Notes under the pieces: model-generated
Databases searched by the model: none
What the model was told of the DNA's origin: nothing
Seen by the model: only the letters and a program-made list of their open reading frames with translations
Shown: in pieces, positions 1-4,729 of the stretch
How positions within the stretch are numbered: position 1 is the first letter of the stretch
Layout of the letters: each line of letters starts with the position of its first letter
Assembly: GCA_024635855.1 (NCBI GenBank)
Contig: JAGXHZ010000151.1
Coordinates: forward strand, 1-5,428
Length of the DNA stretch: 5,428 bases
Origin: Sulfuricurvum sp.
GTDB lineage: Bacteria > Campylobacterota > Campylobacteria > Campylobacterales > Sulfurimonadaceae
Direction: 5' to 3'
Program-made: the position numbers and the translations under genes

Positions 1-1
1 C

Positions 2-367
2 GTTATCGGCGCTTACGAAGATTTAGGTATGGAAGTAATCGGAACAGGATATGAGTTCGCTCATGATGATGACTACAAACGTACTAAAGAAGAGATCTTC
101 CGTTCAACTGTTATCTATGATGACGTTAACGAGTATGAGCTTGAAGCATTCGTTAAAAAACTTCAACCTGACCTTGTAGCTTCAGGGATCAAAGAGAAGT
201 ATGTATTCCAAAAAATGGGTCTTCCGTATCGTCAGATGCACTCATGGGATTACAGCGGACCTTACCACGGGTACGACGGATTCGCGATTTTCGCACAAGA
301 TATGGATTTAGCAATTAATTCACCAGTATGGGCGCACTCAAAAGCACCATGGGAAAAGGAAGGTTGA
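2..367 (+). CDS. nifD: Nitrogenase molybdenum-iron protein alpha chain, C-terminal part (5' end outside window)
   Basis: This is the C-terminal ~121 residues of NifD, the subunit of dinitrogenase (component I) that holds the FeMo-cofactor where N2 is reduced to ammonia. The frame is open from base 2, so the first visible Met (29) is internal: residues before it (VIGAYEDLG) already match NifD. The motif [20 protein letters not shown] is diagnostic. Its His (bases 239-241) corresponds to the FeMo-co molybdenum ligand His442 of Azotobacter vinelandii. The upstream segment [18 protein letters not shown] is also classic NifD. The protein ends soon after the conserved APWE, without the longer tail seen in Azotobacter. 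The cofactor Cys and the P-cluster cysteines of this subunit lie outside the window. It is followed by nifK after 4 bases, so the two are co-transcribed and probably translationally coupled. The MoFe type is favoured over VFe/FeFe types because the sequence matches NifD closely, although no delta-subunit test is possible here. Confidence 0.97.
   Translation, partial: VIGAYEDLGMEVIGTGYEFAHDDDYKRTKEEIFRSTVIYDDVNEYELEAFVKKLQPDLVASGIKEKYVFQKMGLPYRQMHSWDYSGPYHGYDGFAIFAQDMDLAINSPVWAHSKAPWEKEG
357..363 (+). promoter_or_regulatory. Ribosome binding site of nifK, inside the end of nifD
   Basis: AGGAAGG lies 8 bases before the nifK ATG at 372 and overlaps the last codons of nifD. It supports the ATG at 372 as the start and suggests coupled translation of the two nitrogenase subunits, which are needed in equal amounts. 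Confidence 0.75.
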
Positions 368-371
368 GACT

Positions 372-1916
372 ATGCAAGAAGTAGAAAAAATCGTAAACGG
401 GAAAGACCTGTTTAAACGCCCTGAGTACCAAGATGTACTCGCAAACAAAAAACAATTCGAATCTTCTATGCTCGCAATCAACCCTGCGAAAGTAGATGAA
501 ATCGCTGAGTGGACTAAATCATGGGATTACCGTGAGAAAAACCTCGCTCGTGAAGCGGTTACCGTCAATCCTGCAAAAGCATGTCAGCCTCTTGGGGCTG
601 TCATGGTAGCACTCGGGTTTGAGGGTACTATGCCTTACGTTCATGGTTCTCATGGATGTGTTGCGTATTTCCGTTCATACTTTACCAAACACTTCAAAGA
701 GCCGACTCCATGTGTTTCTGACTCTATGACTGAAGATGCTGCGGTATTTGGTGGATTGGTGAACATGAAAGAGGGTCTTAAAAACTGTGCAGCAGTTTAT
801 AAACCTAAAATGATCGCGGTTTCTACTACTTGTATGGCAGAAGTTATCGGTGATGATTTACAAGCGTTTATCATTGCGGCTAAAGAAGAAGATAAAGGTG
901 AGTTTTTACCAGCTGAATATCCAATTCCTTATGCTCATACACCTTCATTCGTTGGAAGTCATATTACTGGATATGATAACATGATGCACGGTATCATGTC
1001 TCAGCTTACTGAAGGACAAAAAGGTGAAACGAAACAACGTATCAACATCATCCCTGGTTTTGAAACGTATATCGGAAGCCTTCGTTCAGTAAAAACTATC
1101 GTAGAAGCGTTCGGCACAGACTATATCATGTTGGGTGACCACTCTGATCAATGGGATATGCCAGCAGGTAACTACGAAATGTTCCAAGGCGGAACAAAAT
1201 TGGATGATGCAAAAGATTGTATCAATTCAAGTGCAACTATCAGTTTGCAAAAATATGCAACGTCTAAAACCATGAAAATGGTCGAAAAACGTTGGAAACA
1301 CGCTGGTGGATTCTCTAACCCAGTCGGTCTCAAAGGGACTGATGAGTTCGTAATGAAACTCGCAGAATTAACAGGAACAGAAGTTCCTCAAAAACTCAAA
1401 GTAGAGCGCGGCCGTTTGGTTGATGCTATGCAAGACAGCTATCCGTACATGCACGGTAAAAAATTCGCTATCTGGGGTGATCCTGACTTCCTAATCGGTG
1501 CAGTATCATTCCTCCTTGAGATGGGTGCAGAACCTACTCACGTTCTTTGCCACAATGCACCAAACGGCTGGGAAGCAGAGATGAGAGCAATGCTTGATAC
1601 GTCTCCTGCAAAAGACAGTTTGAATGTATGGGCTGGAAAAGACTTGTGGGCTATGCGTTCACTCTTGTTCACTGAGCCTGTCGATTTCATGATCGGTAAC
1701 AGCTACGGTAAAGAGTTGATGCGCGACACTGGTACTCCGTTGATTTACATCGGATTCCCAATCTTCGACCGTCACCACCTACACCGTTACTCTATCAGCG
1801 GATACGACGGTGCGTTGAACCTTCTTACTTGGATCACGAACAAAGTTCTTGACCAATTGGATGAAGATACCAAAGGTATCGCAACTACTGACTATTTCTT
1901 CGACCTCGTTCGCTAA
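372..1916 (+). CDS. nifK: Nitrogenase molybdenum-iron protein beta chain
   Basis: NifK pairs with NifD in the alpha2-beta2 dinitrogenase tetramer, and the P-cluster at the subunit interface relays electrons from the NifH Fe protein to FeMo-co. The protein is 514 residues, close to the usual ~510-525. The P-cluster ligands are all present: Cys71 (in KACQPLGA), Cys96 (in HGSHGCVAYFRSYF) and Cys154 (in STTCMAEVIGDDL), each one residue off the A. vinelandii numbers 70, 95 and 153. Ser192 in AHTPSFVGSH matches the redox-switch ligand Ser188. Other family blocks are INIIPGFETY, KHAGGF..PVGLKGTDEF, FAIWGDPDF, FMIGNSYGK, IGFPIFDRHHLHR and the C-terminal DYFFDLVR. It is not a NifN paralogue, because the full cysteine set and the C-terminus are NifK-like. 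It is intact, with no frameshift, and is followed directly by a terminator, so it is the last gene of its transcript unless there is read-through. The nif promoter lies upstream of the window. Confidence 0.98.
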   Translation: MQEVEKIVNGKDLFKRPEYQDVLANKKQFESSMLAINPAKVDEIAEWTKSWDYREKNLAREAVTVNPAKACQPLGAVMVALGFEGTMPYVHGSHGCVAYFRSYFTKHFKEPTPCVSDSMTEDAAVFGGLVNMKEGLKNCAAVYKPKMIAVSTTCMAEVIGDDLQAFIIAAKEEDKGEFLPAEYPIPYAHTPSFVGSHITGYDNMMHGIMSQLTEGQKGETKQRINIIPGFETYIGSLRSVKTIVEAFGTDYIMLGDHSDQWDMPAGNYEMFQGGTKLDDAKDCINSSATISLQKYATSKTMKMVEKRWKHAGGFSNPVGLKGTDEFVMKLAELTGTEVPQKLKVERGRLVDAMQDSYPYMHGKKFAIWGDPDFLIGAVSFLLEMGAEPTHVLCHNAPNGWEAEMRAMLDTSPAKDSLNVWAGKDLWAMRSLLFTEPVDFMIGNSYGKELMRDTGTPLIYIGFPIFDRHHLHRYSISGYDGALNLLTWITNKVLDQLDEDTKGIATTDYFFDLVR

Positions 1917-1938
1917 AAAAATCCCCTTCTCCGGGGGA
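1915..1938 (-). terminator. Candidate intrinsic terminator for minus-strand transcripts
   Basis: The stem TCCCC (1922-1926) pairs with GGGGA (1934-1938) around a 7-base loop. On the + strand it is preceded by seven A (1915-1921), so a - strand transcript would carry the hairpin followed by seven U, the usual Rho-independent layout. It sits right at the nifK stop and would stop antisense RNA arriving from the minus-strand gene at 2220-2459 before it enters nifK. The stem is short (5 bp), so strength is uncertain. The same bases could also pair with the plus-strand terminator just downstream. Confidence 0.5.
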
Positions 1939-1964
1939 ACTAATTTCATTGATTCTCGTCACTT

Positions 1965-1987
1965 TCTCCCTTCGGGGAGATTTTTTT
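1965..1987 (+). terminator. Intrinsic terminator after nifK
   Basis: A perfect 6-bp stem TCTCCC/GGGAGA closes a TTCG tetraloop (1971-1974) and is followed at once by seven T (1981-1987). This is a textbook Rho-independent terminator 48 bases after the nifK stop, and it marks the end of the nif transcript in this direction. Confidence 0.88.
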
Positions 1988-2022
1988 GGTTGAATTTTTT
2001 TAGAAAAATTGAGTCAAACAAA

Positions 2023-2027
2023 GAGGA
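2023..2027 (+). promoter_or_regulatory. Ribosome binding site that fixes the start of the 62-residue gene
   Basis: GAGGA lies 7 bases before the ATG at 2035. The reading frame stays open further upstream, into the nifK 3' end, but the initiation codon there has no comparable ribosome binding site and the extension would cross the terminator hairpin. The start at 2035 is therefore preferred. Confidence 0.7.
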
Positions 2028-2034
2028 AAAATTT

Positions 2035-2223
2035 ATGGCAGACGTTCACGAAAAAATTAAAGAGCAGCTTATGGTTGAAATTTATGCGAGTATCGATCGT
2101 ATCTACGACTCAATCGAGCAGCATTTTGAGTTGGATGAAACACGACGTGATAATGTTATCAAACATCTCAACACACTCAAAGACGAACTCTATTTTGTGG
2201 TTCAGACGACACCGTTGTCTTAA
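2035..2223 (+). CDS. Small helical protein of unknown function downstream of nifK
   Basis: This is a 62-residue protein (MADVHEKIKE... to ...VVQTTPLS) that I do not recognise. It has no cysteine, no signal peptide and no membrane segment. Its composition (13 acidic and 7 Lys/Arg residues, regularly spaced Ile/Leu/Tyr) suggests two or three amphipathic helices and a soluble, probably oligomeric or partner-binding protein. The start is set by a good GAGGA site 7 bases upstream. It lies 47 bases after the nifK terminator with no convincing promoter of its own, so expression may rely on read-through from nif or on an unseen weak promoter. Its stop codon overlaps the stop of the opposing gene. It may be a lineage-specific nif-associated small protein, but only its position supports that. 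Confidence 0.7.
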   Translation: MADVHEKIKEQLMVEIYASIDRIYDSIEQHFELDETRRDNVIKHLNTLKDELYFVVQTTPLS

Positions 2224-2459
2224 AGTGATTCTTCGTCTTCAAATTCTTGAAATGCTTCGGTAAGGTCAGATGGATTGACAATTTCTTTTTCCCTATTCTC
2301 TGCGTATTGGGCTTCTTCGACTTTTGCATGTACTTCTTCGACATAATCAATAAATGTTTCGATATCTTGCTGGGGTTGATAAAATTGTGCATACCCCAAC
2401 GCAATATCAATAAATTCTGCTCCACACCCATAATTCACTAATTGCTGTTTTAAATCCAT
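2220..2459 (-). CDS. Small strongly acidic protein of unknown function
   Basis: This is a 79-residue protein (MDLKQQLVNYGCGAEF... to ...EFEDEESL) with no family I recognise. It has 20 Asp/Glu against 4 Lys/Arg, one Cys (residue 12), no signal peptide and no membrane segment. The middle is rich in aromatic residues and probably helical (IDIALGYAQFY, IETFIDYVEEVHAKVEEA), and the tail is acidic. The start ATG has a GAGG site 8 bases upstream and an exact TATAAT box beyond it, which supports a real, independently transcribed gene. It ends tail-to-tail with the plus-strand 62-residue gene, the stops sharing TTAA. Small acidic proteins of this kind are often adaptors or regulators of a partner, but nothing here identifies a partner. 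Confidence 0.7.
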   Translation of the reverse strand: MDLKQQLVNYGCGAEFIDIALGYAQFYQPQQDIETFIDYVEEVHAKVEEAQYAENREKEIVNPSDLTEAFQEFEDEESL

Positions 2460-2467
2460 AATAGTAA

Positions 2468-2471
2468 CCTC
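2468..2471 (-). promoter_or_regulatory. Ribosome binding site of the 79-residue acidic protein
   Basis: GAGG on the minus strand lies 8 bases before the ATG at 2459. It supports this start. Confidence 0.6.
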
Positions 2472-2488
2472 ATCTTTTAATGCGCGGT

Positions 2489-2494
2489 ATTATA
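2489..2494 (-). promoter_or_regulatory. Candidate -10 box (TATAAT) for the 79-residue acidic protein
   Basis: The minus strand reads TATAAT in the 73-base gap between two minus-strand genes. Transcription would begin near 2482, giving a leader of about 22 bases that contains the GAGG site. There is no clear -35 hexamer, which is normal for housekeeping promoters of Campylobacterota. The region upstream is AT-rich. Confidence 0.5.
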
Positions 2495-2532
2495 AACAAG
2501 AATAGTTAAAATACTAATGTGTTAGGAATAAC

Positions 2533-3084
2533 TTACTTTTCTTTTAGATCATCTCGAAGTTTTGGCAGTTCTTTTCGATAACGTGCACCATCTCCATACG
2601 GTAAAAACTTCGAATAATGTGCATGATGAGAACGTAATTTTCGAGCGTGTCGTATCGGACACCAAAACTGTTCCGTTCTTCCTATGATTTCCATTGCATA
2701 GCCTAAAAGACCGCTAAAATAGGAACAATAAAAACAGTTTATCTTTTCAATAATATTTAAAAAATCCAAATCTGCACGATCAAAAGCAAAATACTCTTTA
2801 CGCACGACCGGAGCTATTTTATAAACCCGAAAGTTAATCATCTGGTAAATAAATAAGAAAAATTCTAAAATGAATGCAGGGATAATCCCCACATAGATAA
2901 TAGGCGCCGTCAAAATATGAAGAACCGGAGCGCGTCCTAGATAGAGAAGCACATTTACTTTAAACTGCTTCTGTACCGTTAATAAATCAGCAGAAAGTTT
3001 CTTTTCTTCACGCTCAATCTCTTGTTTCAAGTTCTCTTCGAGAATACGAATCGCATCAAAAATTTCGGTTATAGTAGAGTTCAT
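2533..3084 (-). CDS. Uncharacterised membrane protein with a Cys/His-rich C-terminal region
   Basis: This is a 183-residue protein. Residues ~8-40 are charged and helical, probably a coiled coil. Residues ~53-85 are hydrophobic (APVLHILTAPIIYVGIIPAF, then ILEFFLFIYQMI), enough for a hairpin of two membrane helices. A C-terminal soluble part follows with CFYC (Cys117, Cys120), RTEQFWCPIRHARK (Cys142, His146) and HHAH (153-156), ending in YGDGARYRKELPKLRDDL. I recall similar uncharacterised proteins in Proteobacteria that keep the Cys pair, the RTEQ-WCPI-HA block and the closing YGD..YR..L..LR motif, but I cannot name a family. The Cys/His set could bind a metal, which is inference. There is no clear Shine-Dalgarno site before the ATG. 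It stands 77 bases after the Hsp20 gene and 73 before the acidic protein gene, so it may be a separate unit. Confidence 0.85.
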   Translation of the reverse strand: MNSTITEIFDAIRILEENLKQEIEREEKKLSADLLTVQKQFKVNVLLYLGRAPVLHILTAPIIYVGIIPAFILEFFLFIYQMINFRVYKIAPVVRKEYFAFDRADLDFLNIIEKINCFYCSYFSGLLGYAMEIIGRTEQFWCPIRHARKLRSHHAHYSKFLPYGDGARYRKELPKLRDDLKEK

Positions 3085-3108
3085 GGTGTATCTTTAAATC
3101 TAGGATAC

Positions 3109-3114
3109 ATAATA
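3109..3114 (-). promoter_or_regulatory. Possible -10 box for the membrane protein gene
   Basis: The minus strand reads TATTAT 24 bases before the ATG at 3084, which would give a short leader of about 17 bases without a Shine-Dalgarno site. A one-mismatch -10 box in AT-rich DNA is weak evidence, and transcription from the upstream Hsp20 gene is equally possible. Confidence 0.3.
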
Positions 3115-3161
3115 CTATCAGGTGAACCCTCAAAGCCTTATGATTTTGTTTTAGAAATCAA

Positions 3162-3659
3162 CTAGCGAATCACTATTTTCTTTGCTGTCTTTTTCCCATT
3201 TTTTGGAATGGTTAAGATTAGCGATCCCTTTTTAAAAATAGCATCTATTTTATTAATATCTGCATTTTCGGGTAAGACAATGCTTTGATGATAGGAGCTA
3301 TACGACTGTTGCGATTTATTTTTTCTTTTTTCTTTAACATTACGTTCGGCAGCAATGACGAGCACATTGTTAACGACATTGATGAAAATGTCTTTTTTTT
3401 CGATATAAGGCAAAAGAACATTAATGGTGTAGAATTTACCGGTTTCTTTGAAACTCATGGATGATTGATAGTGAAATGTAGGATGAACAAGGATAGAGCG
3501 GCTAAATATTTCATCAATATTAGGAAACCACAACCCTTCACATTCGTATTCATTGGGTATTGCTAATTCTTTATCAGCAAAGGCAGCGGAAGATGTTGCC
3601 AGTACTGTCATGAGCAGACTGGATAGAAGGACATTTTTTATTATAGAATGTGTATACAT
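3162..3659 (-). CDS. Exported small heat-shock protein (Hsp20/alpha-crystallin domain)
   Basis: This is a 165-residue protein. The N-terminus is a typical Sec signal peptide: Lys8, then a hydrophobic core NVLLSSLLMTVLA, then SSAAFA with a signal peptidase I site after Ala28. The mature part has a short N-terminal arm (29-67) and an alpha-crystallin domain (~68-153). That domain closes with AIFKKGSLILTIPK, the family signature A-x3-nG-x-L-x(2)-x-PK. At the C-terminus Ile162-Val163-Ile164 forms the I-x-I motif that Hsp20 proteins use to assemble oligomers. Small heat-shock proteins are ATP-independent holdases for unfolding proteins. This one should act in the periplasm, which is unusual since most are cytoplasmic. 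A Lys/Ser/Gln-rich loop (109-120) lies mid-domain. The GGAGGT site 6 bases upstream supports this start. The gene follows pcm by 69 bases and may be read from it or from its own promoter. Confidence 0.9.
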   Translation of the reverse strand: MYTHSIIKNVLLSSLLMTVLATSSAAFADKELAIPNEYECEGLWFPNIDEIFSRSILVHPTFHYQSSMSFKETGKFYTINVLLPYIEKKDIFINVVNNVLVIAAERNVKEKRKNKSQQSYSSYHQSIVLPENADINKIDAIFKKGSLILTIPKNGKKTAKKIVIR

Positions 3660-3665
3660 TGTTAT

Positions 3666-3671
3666 ACCTCC
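3666..3671 (-). promoter_or_regulatory. Strong ribosome binding site of the exported Hsp20
   Basis: GGAGGT on the minus strand lies 6 bases before the ATG at 3659. It is the strongest Shine-Dalgarno site on this strand and fixes the start, which keeps the complete signal peptide. Confidence 0.85.
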
Positions 3672-3712
3672 AAATTTTATCTAAAACAATTGTAAATTAT
3701 GAAAATGAGATT

Positions 3713-3718
3713 ATTATA
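3713..3718 (-). promoter_or_regulatory. Candidate -10 box (TATAAT) for the Hsp20 gene
   Basis: An exact TATAAT on the minus strand lies in the gap after pcm, giving a leader of about 46 bases that holds the GGAGGT site. No -35 box is visible and the surroundings are very AT-rich, so this is only a candidate. I see no CIRCE-type inverted repeat for HrcA control in the gap. Confidence 0.4.
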
Positions 3719-3728
3719 TTTCATATTA

Positions 3729-4343
3729 TTAAGTGATGAGCGGAACGAAACGAAAGCCCGGCAATTCATAGACCTTTATTTCACCGTTTATTTCTTTTGT
3801 AATACGCCAAAGGCTCTCTAAAATCGGAATAACCAACACTCCTGCGGGTTTGAGCTGATTTAATAATGCCATTGGCATATCCTCAGCACTTGCAGAGACG
3901 AGGATACGGTTATACAAATGTCCGGGTTTTCCAAGAACAGATGCATTTGCCAATTCAATCGATGCATTGTCAATGTGCGCCTTCTTTAAATTTTTTTGAC
4001 CATATTCCACAAGATAAGCAATACGCTCAATTCCTTCTACAAATCCATCTTTGCCGACTGCTGTTGCTAAAAGGGCGGTTGTCCATCCTGAACCTGAACC
4101 AATATCTAAGATCTTGTCACCTTGTTTAGGCTGTAAAAGTTCCAGCATAATTGAGACGGTAGTGGGTTGAGAAATAGTTTGTCCTATACCGATTGGCAGG
4201 GGATAATCACCATAGATATCAGCAAATGACCTTTCAGGGACAAAAAAAGTACGGTCACATTCTCGAAATGCTTTTATCAGTACAGGAGAATGAAGAACAC
4301 CTGAGCTAATGAGATGATTAATTAGTTCTTTATTGCTGTTCAT
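3729..4343 (-). CDS. pcm: Protein-L-isoaspartate O-methyltransferase
   Basis: This cytoplasmic enzyme transfers a methyl group from S-adenosylmethionine to the carboxyl of L-isoaspartyl residues in ageing proteins, starting their repair. The protein is 204 residues, typical of the family (~205-220). Residues 51-60 (IGIGQTISQP) contain the diagnostic GQTISQP motif with the conserved Ser58. SAM motif I is KILDIGSGSGW (77-87), with an acidic residue closing the next strand (VEGIER, 102-107). Later blocks are YNRILVSASAEDMP (144-156), LKPAGVLVIPI (164-174) and the C-terminal FRFVPLI (197-203). The usual YDRI Asp is Asn here, and the Ala/Thr run is SASA. There is no signal peptide. The start is fixed by an in-frame TAG five codons upstream. 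No good Shine-Dalgarno site is present; a 12-base palindrome occupies that place. It sits 25 bases after the DksA-like gene, so the two are probably one operon. Confidence 0.93.
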   Translation of the reverse strand: MNSNKELINHLISSGVLHSPVLIKAFRECDRTFFVPERSFADIYGDYPLPIGIGQTISQPTTVSIMLELLQPKQGDKILDIGSGSGWTTALLATAVGKDGFVEGIERIAYLVEYGQKNLKKAHIDNASIELANASVLGKPGHLYNRILVSASAEDMPMALLNQLKPAGVLVIPILESLWRITKEINGEIKVYELPGFRFVPLIT

Positions 4344-4344
4344 C

Positions 4345-4356
4345 GTATTGCAATAC
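4345..4356. repeat. Perfect 12-base palindrome before pcm
   Basis: GTATTGCAATAC is its own reverse complement. It ends one base before the pcm ATG, in the position of the ribosome binding site, within the 25-base gap after the DksA-like gene. It could be a small operator or a short RNA hairpin that tunes pcm translation, or chance. Confidence 0.5.
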
Positions 4357-4368
4357 TACTGAATATGT

Positions 4369-4707
4369 TTAGACATGAACAACGGTTCTTGCTGATGGAT
4401 TGGCTATTAATCGCTCAATGGGAATCTTTTTGGCGGTTTTTTCACATATACCGTAACCTCCCGATTTGATACGATTTAATGCAGCATTAATCTCGGCTAA
4501 CTCTGTTTCAAGCCTATGCAAAAGTGCTTGATCGGAAGTGTTGTCGATTTGCAATTGCGCCATATCTTCGACATCATCAATATCATCATCAATGACAAGC
4601 GCATCGATCTCCGCTTTTAAAGAGTCAATATTAGCAAGGACCTTTTTCTTGTCTGCAAGGAGAATTTTTTCAAAAACCTTGTGGTTTAAATCATTTCGCG
4701 TGTCCAT
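4369..4707 (-). CDS. DksA/TraR-family protein with degenerate zinc finger
   Basis: DksA-family proteins insert a coiled coil into the secondary channel of RNA polymerase and alter initiation, often with ppGpp. This 112-residue protein has the expected layout: an N-terminal helix (1-38), an acidic tip region (DDDIDDVEDMAQ, 40-51), a second helix (55-82) and the family block GGYGICEKTAKKIPIERLIANPSAR (83-107). The four zinc-ligand positions C-x2-C-x17-C-x2-C read Cys88, Thr91, Val109 and Val112, so only one ligand remains and zinc binding is unlikely. The chain stops exactly at the fourth position. By my alignment the E. coli tip residues Asp71, Asp74 and Ala76 correspond to Asp44, Glu47 and Met49. 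It may be a zinc-independent DksA paralogue or a divergent regulator. An AAGGA site 6 bases upstream supports the start. It lies 22 bases after the radical SAM gene. Confidence 0.85.
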   Translation of the reverse strand: MDTRNDLNHKVFEKILLADKKKVLANIDSLKAEIDALVIDDDIDDVEDMAQLQIDNTSDQALLHRLETELAEINAALNRIKSGGYGICEKTAKKIPIERLIANPSARTVVHV

Positions 4708-4713
4708 TTTTTA

Positions 4714-4718
4714 TCCTT
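4714..4718 (-). promoter_or_regulatory. Ribosome binding site of the DksA-like gene
   Basis: AAGGA on the minus strand lies 6 bases before the ATG at 4707, inside the 22-base gap after the radical SAM gene. It supports the chosen start. Confidence 0.7.
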
Positions 4719-4729
4719 TTTTATAAATT

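Noticed and set aside
1849..2034. N-terminal extension of the 62-residue gene back into nifK
   Set aside because: It would overlap the nifK 3' end in another frame and translate through both terminator hairpins; the good ribosome binding site is at 2023-2027.
1988..2034. Sigma-54/NifA-type promoter before the 62-residue gene
   Set aside because: No GG-N10-GC pair with the TGGC/TTGC surroundings and no TGT-N10-ACA upstream site is visible; the stretch is AT-rich without a convincing promoter.
2177..2441. Overlapping reading frames on both strands across the 79-residue gene
   Set aside because: They have no ribosome binding sites or family features, while the frame at 2220-2459 has both a TATAAT and a GAGG site.
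3085..3161. Terminator after the Hsp20 gene
   Set aside because: Only an AT-rich TGATTT/AAATCA stem with an 8-base loop is present, with no U-tract after it, too weak to call.
3866..4129. 87-residue plus-strand reading frame opposite pcm
   Set aside because: It lies wholly antisense to a well-conserved gene, has no recognisable domain, and is best explained as a shadow of pcm codon usage.
4538..4726. 62-residue Ser/Ile-rich plus-strand reading frame opposite the DksA-like gene
   Set aside because: It is antisense to a recognisable gene; its repetitive Ser/Ile content is the complement of Asp/Glu-rich codons.
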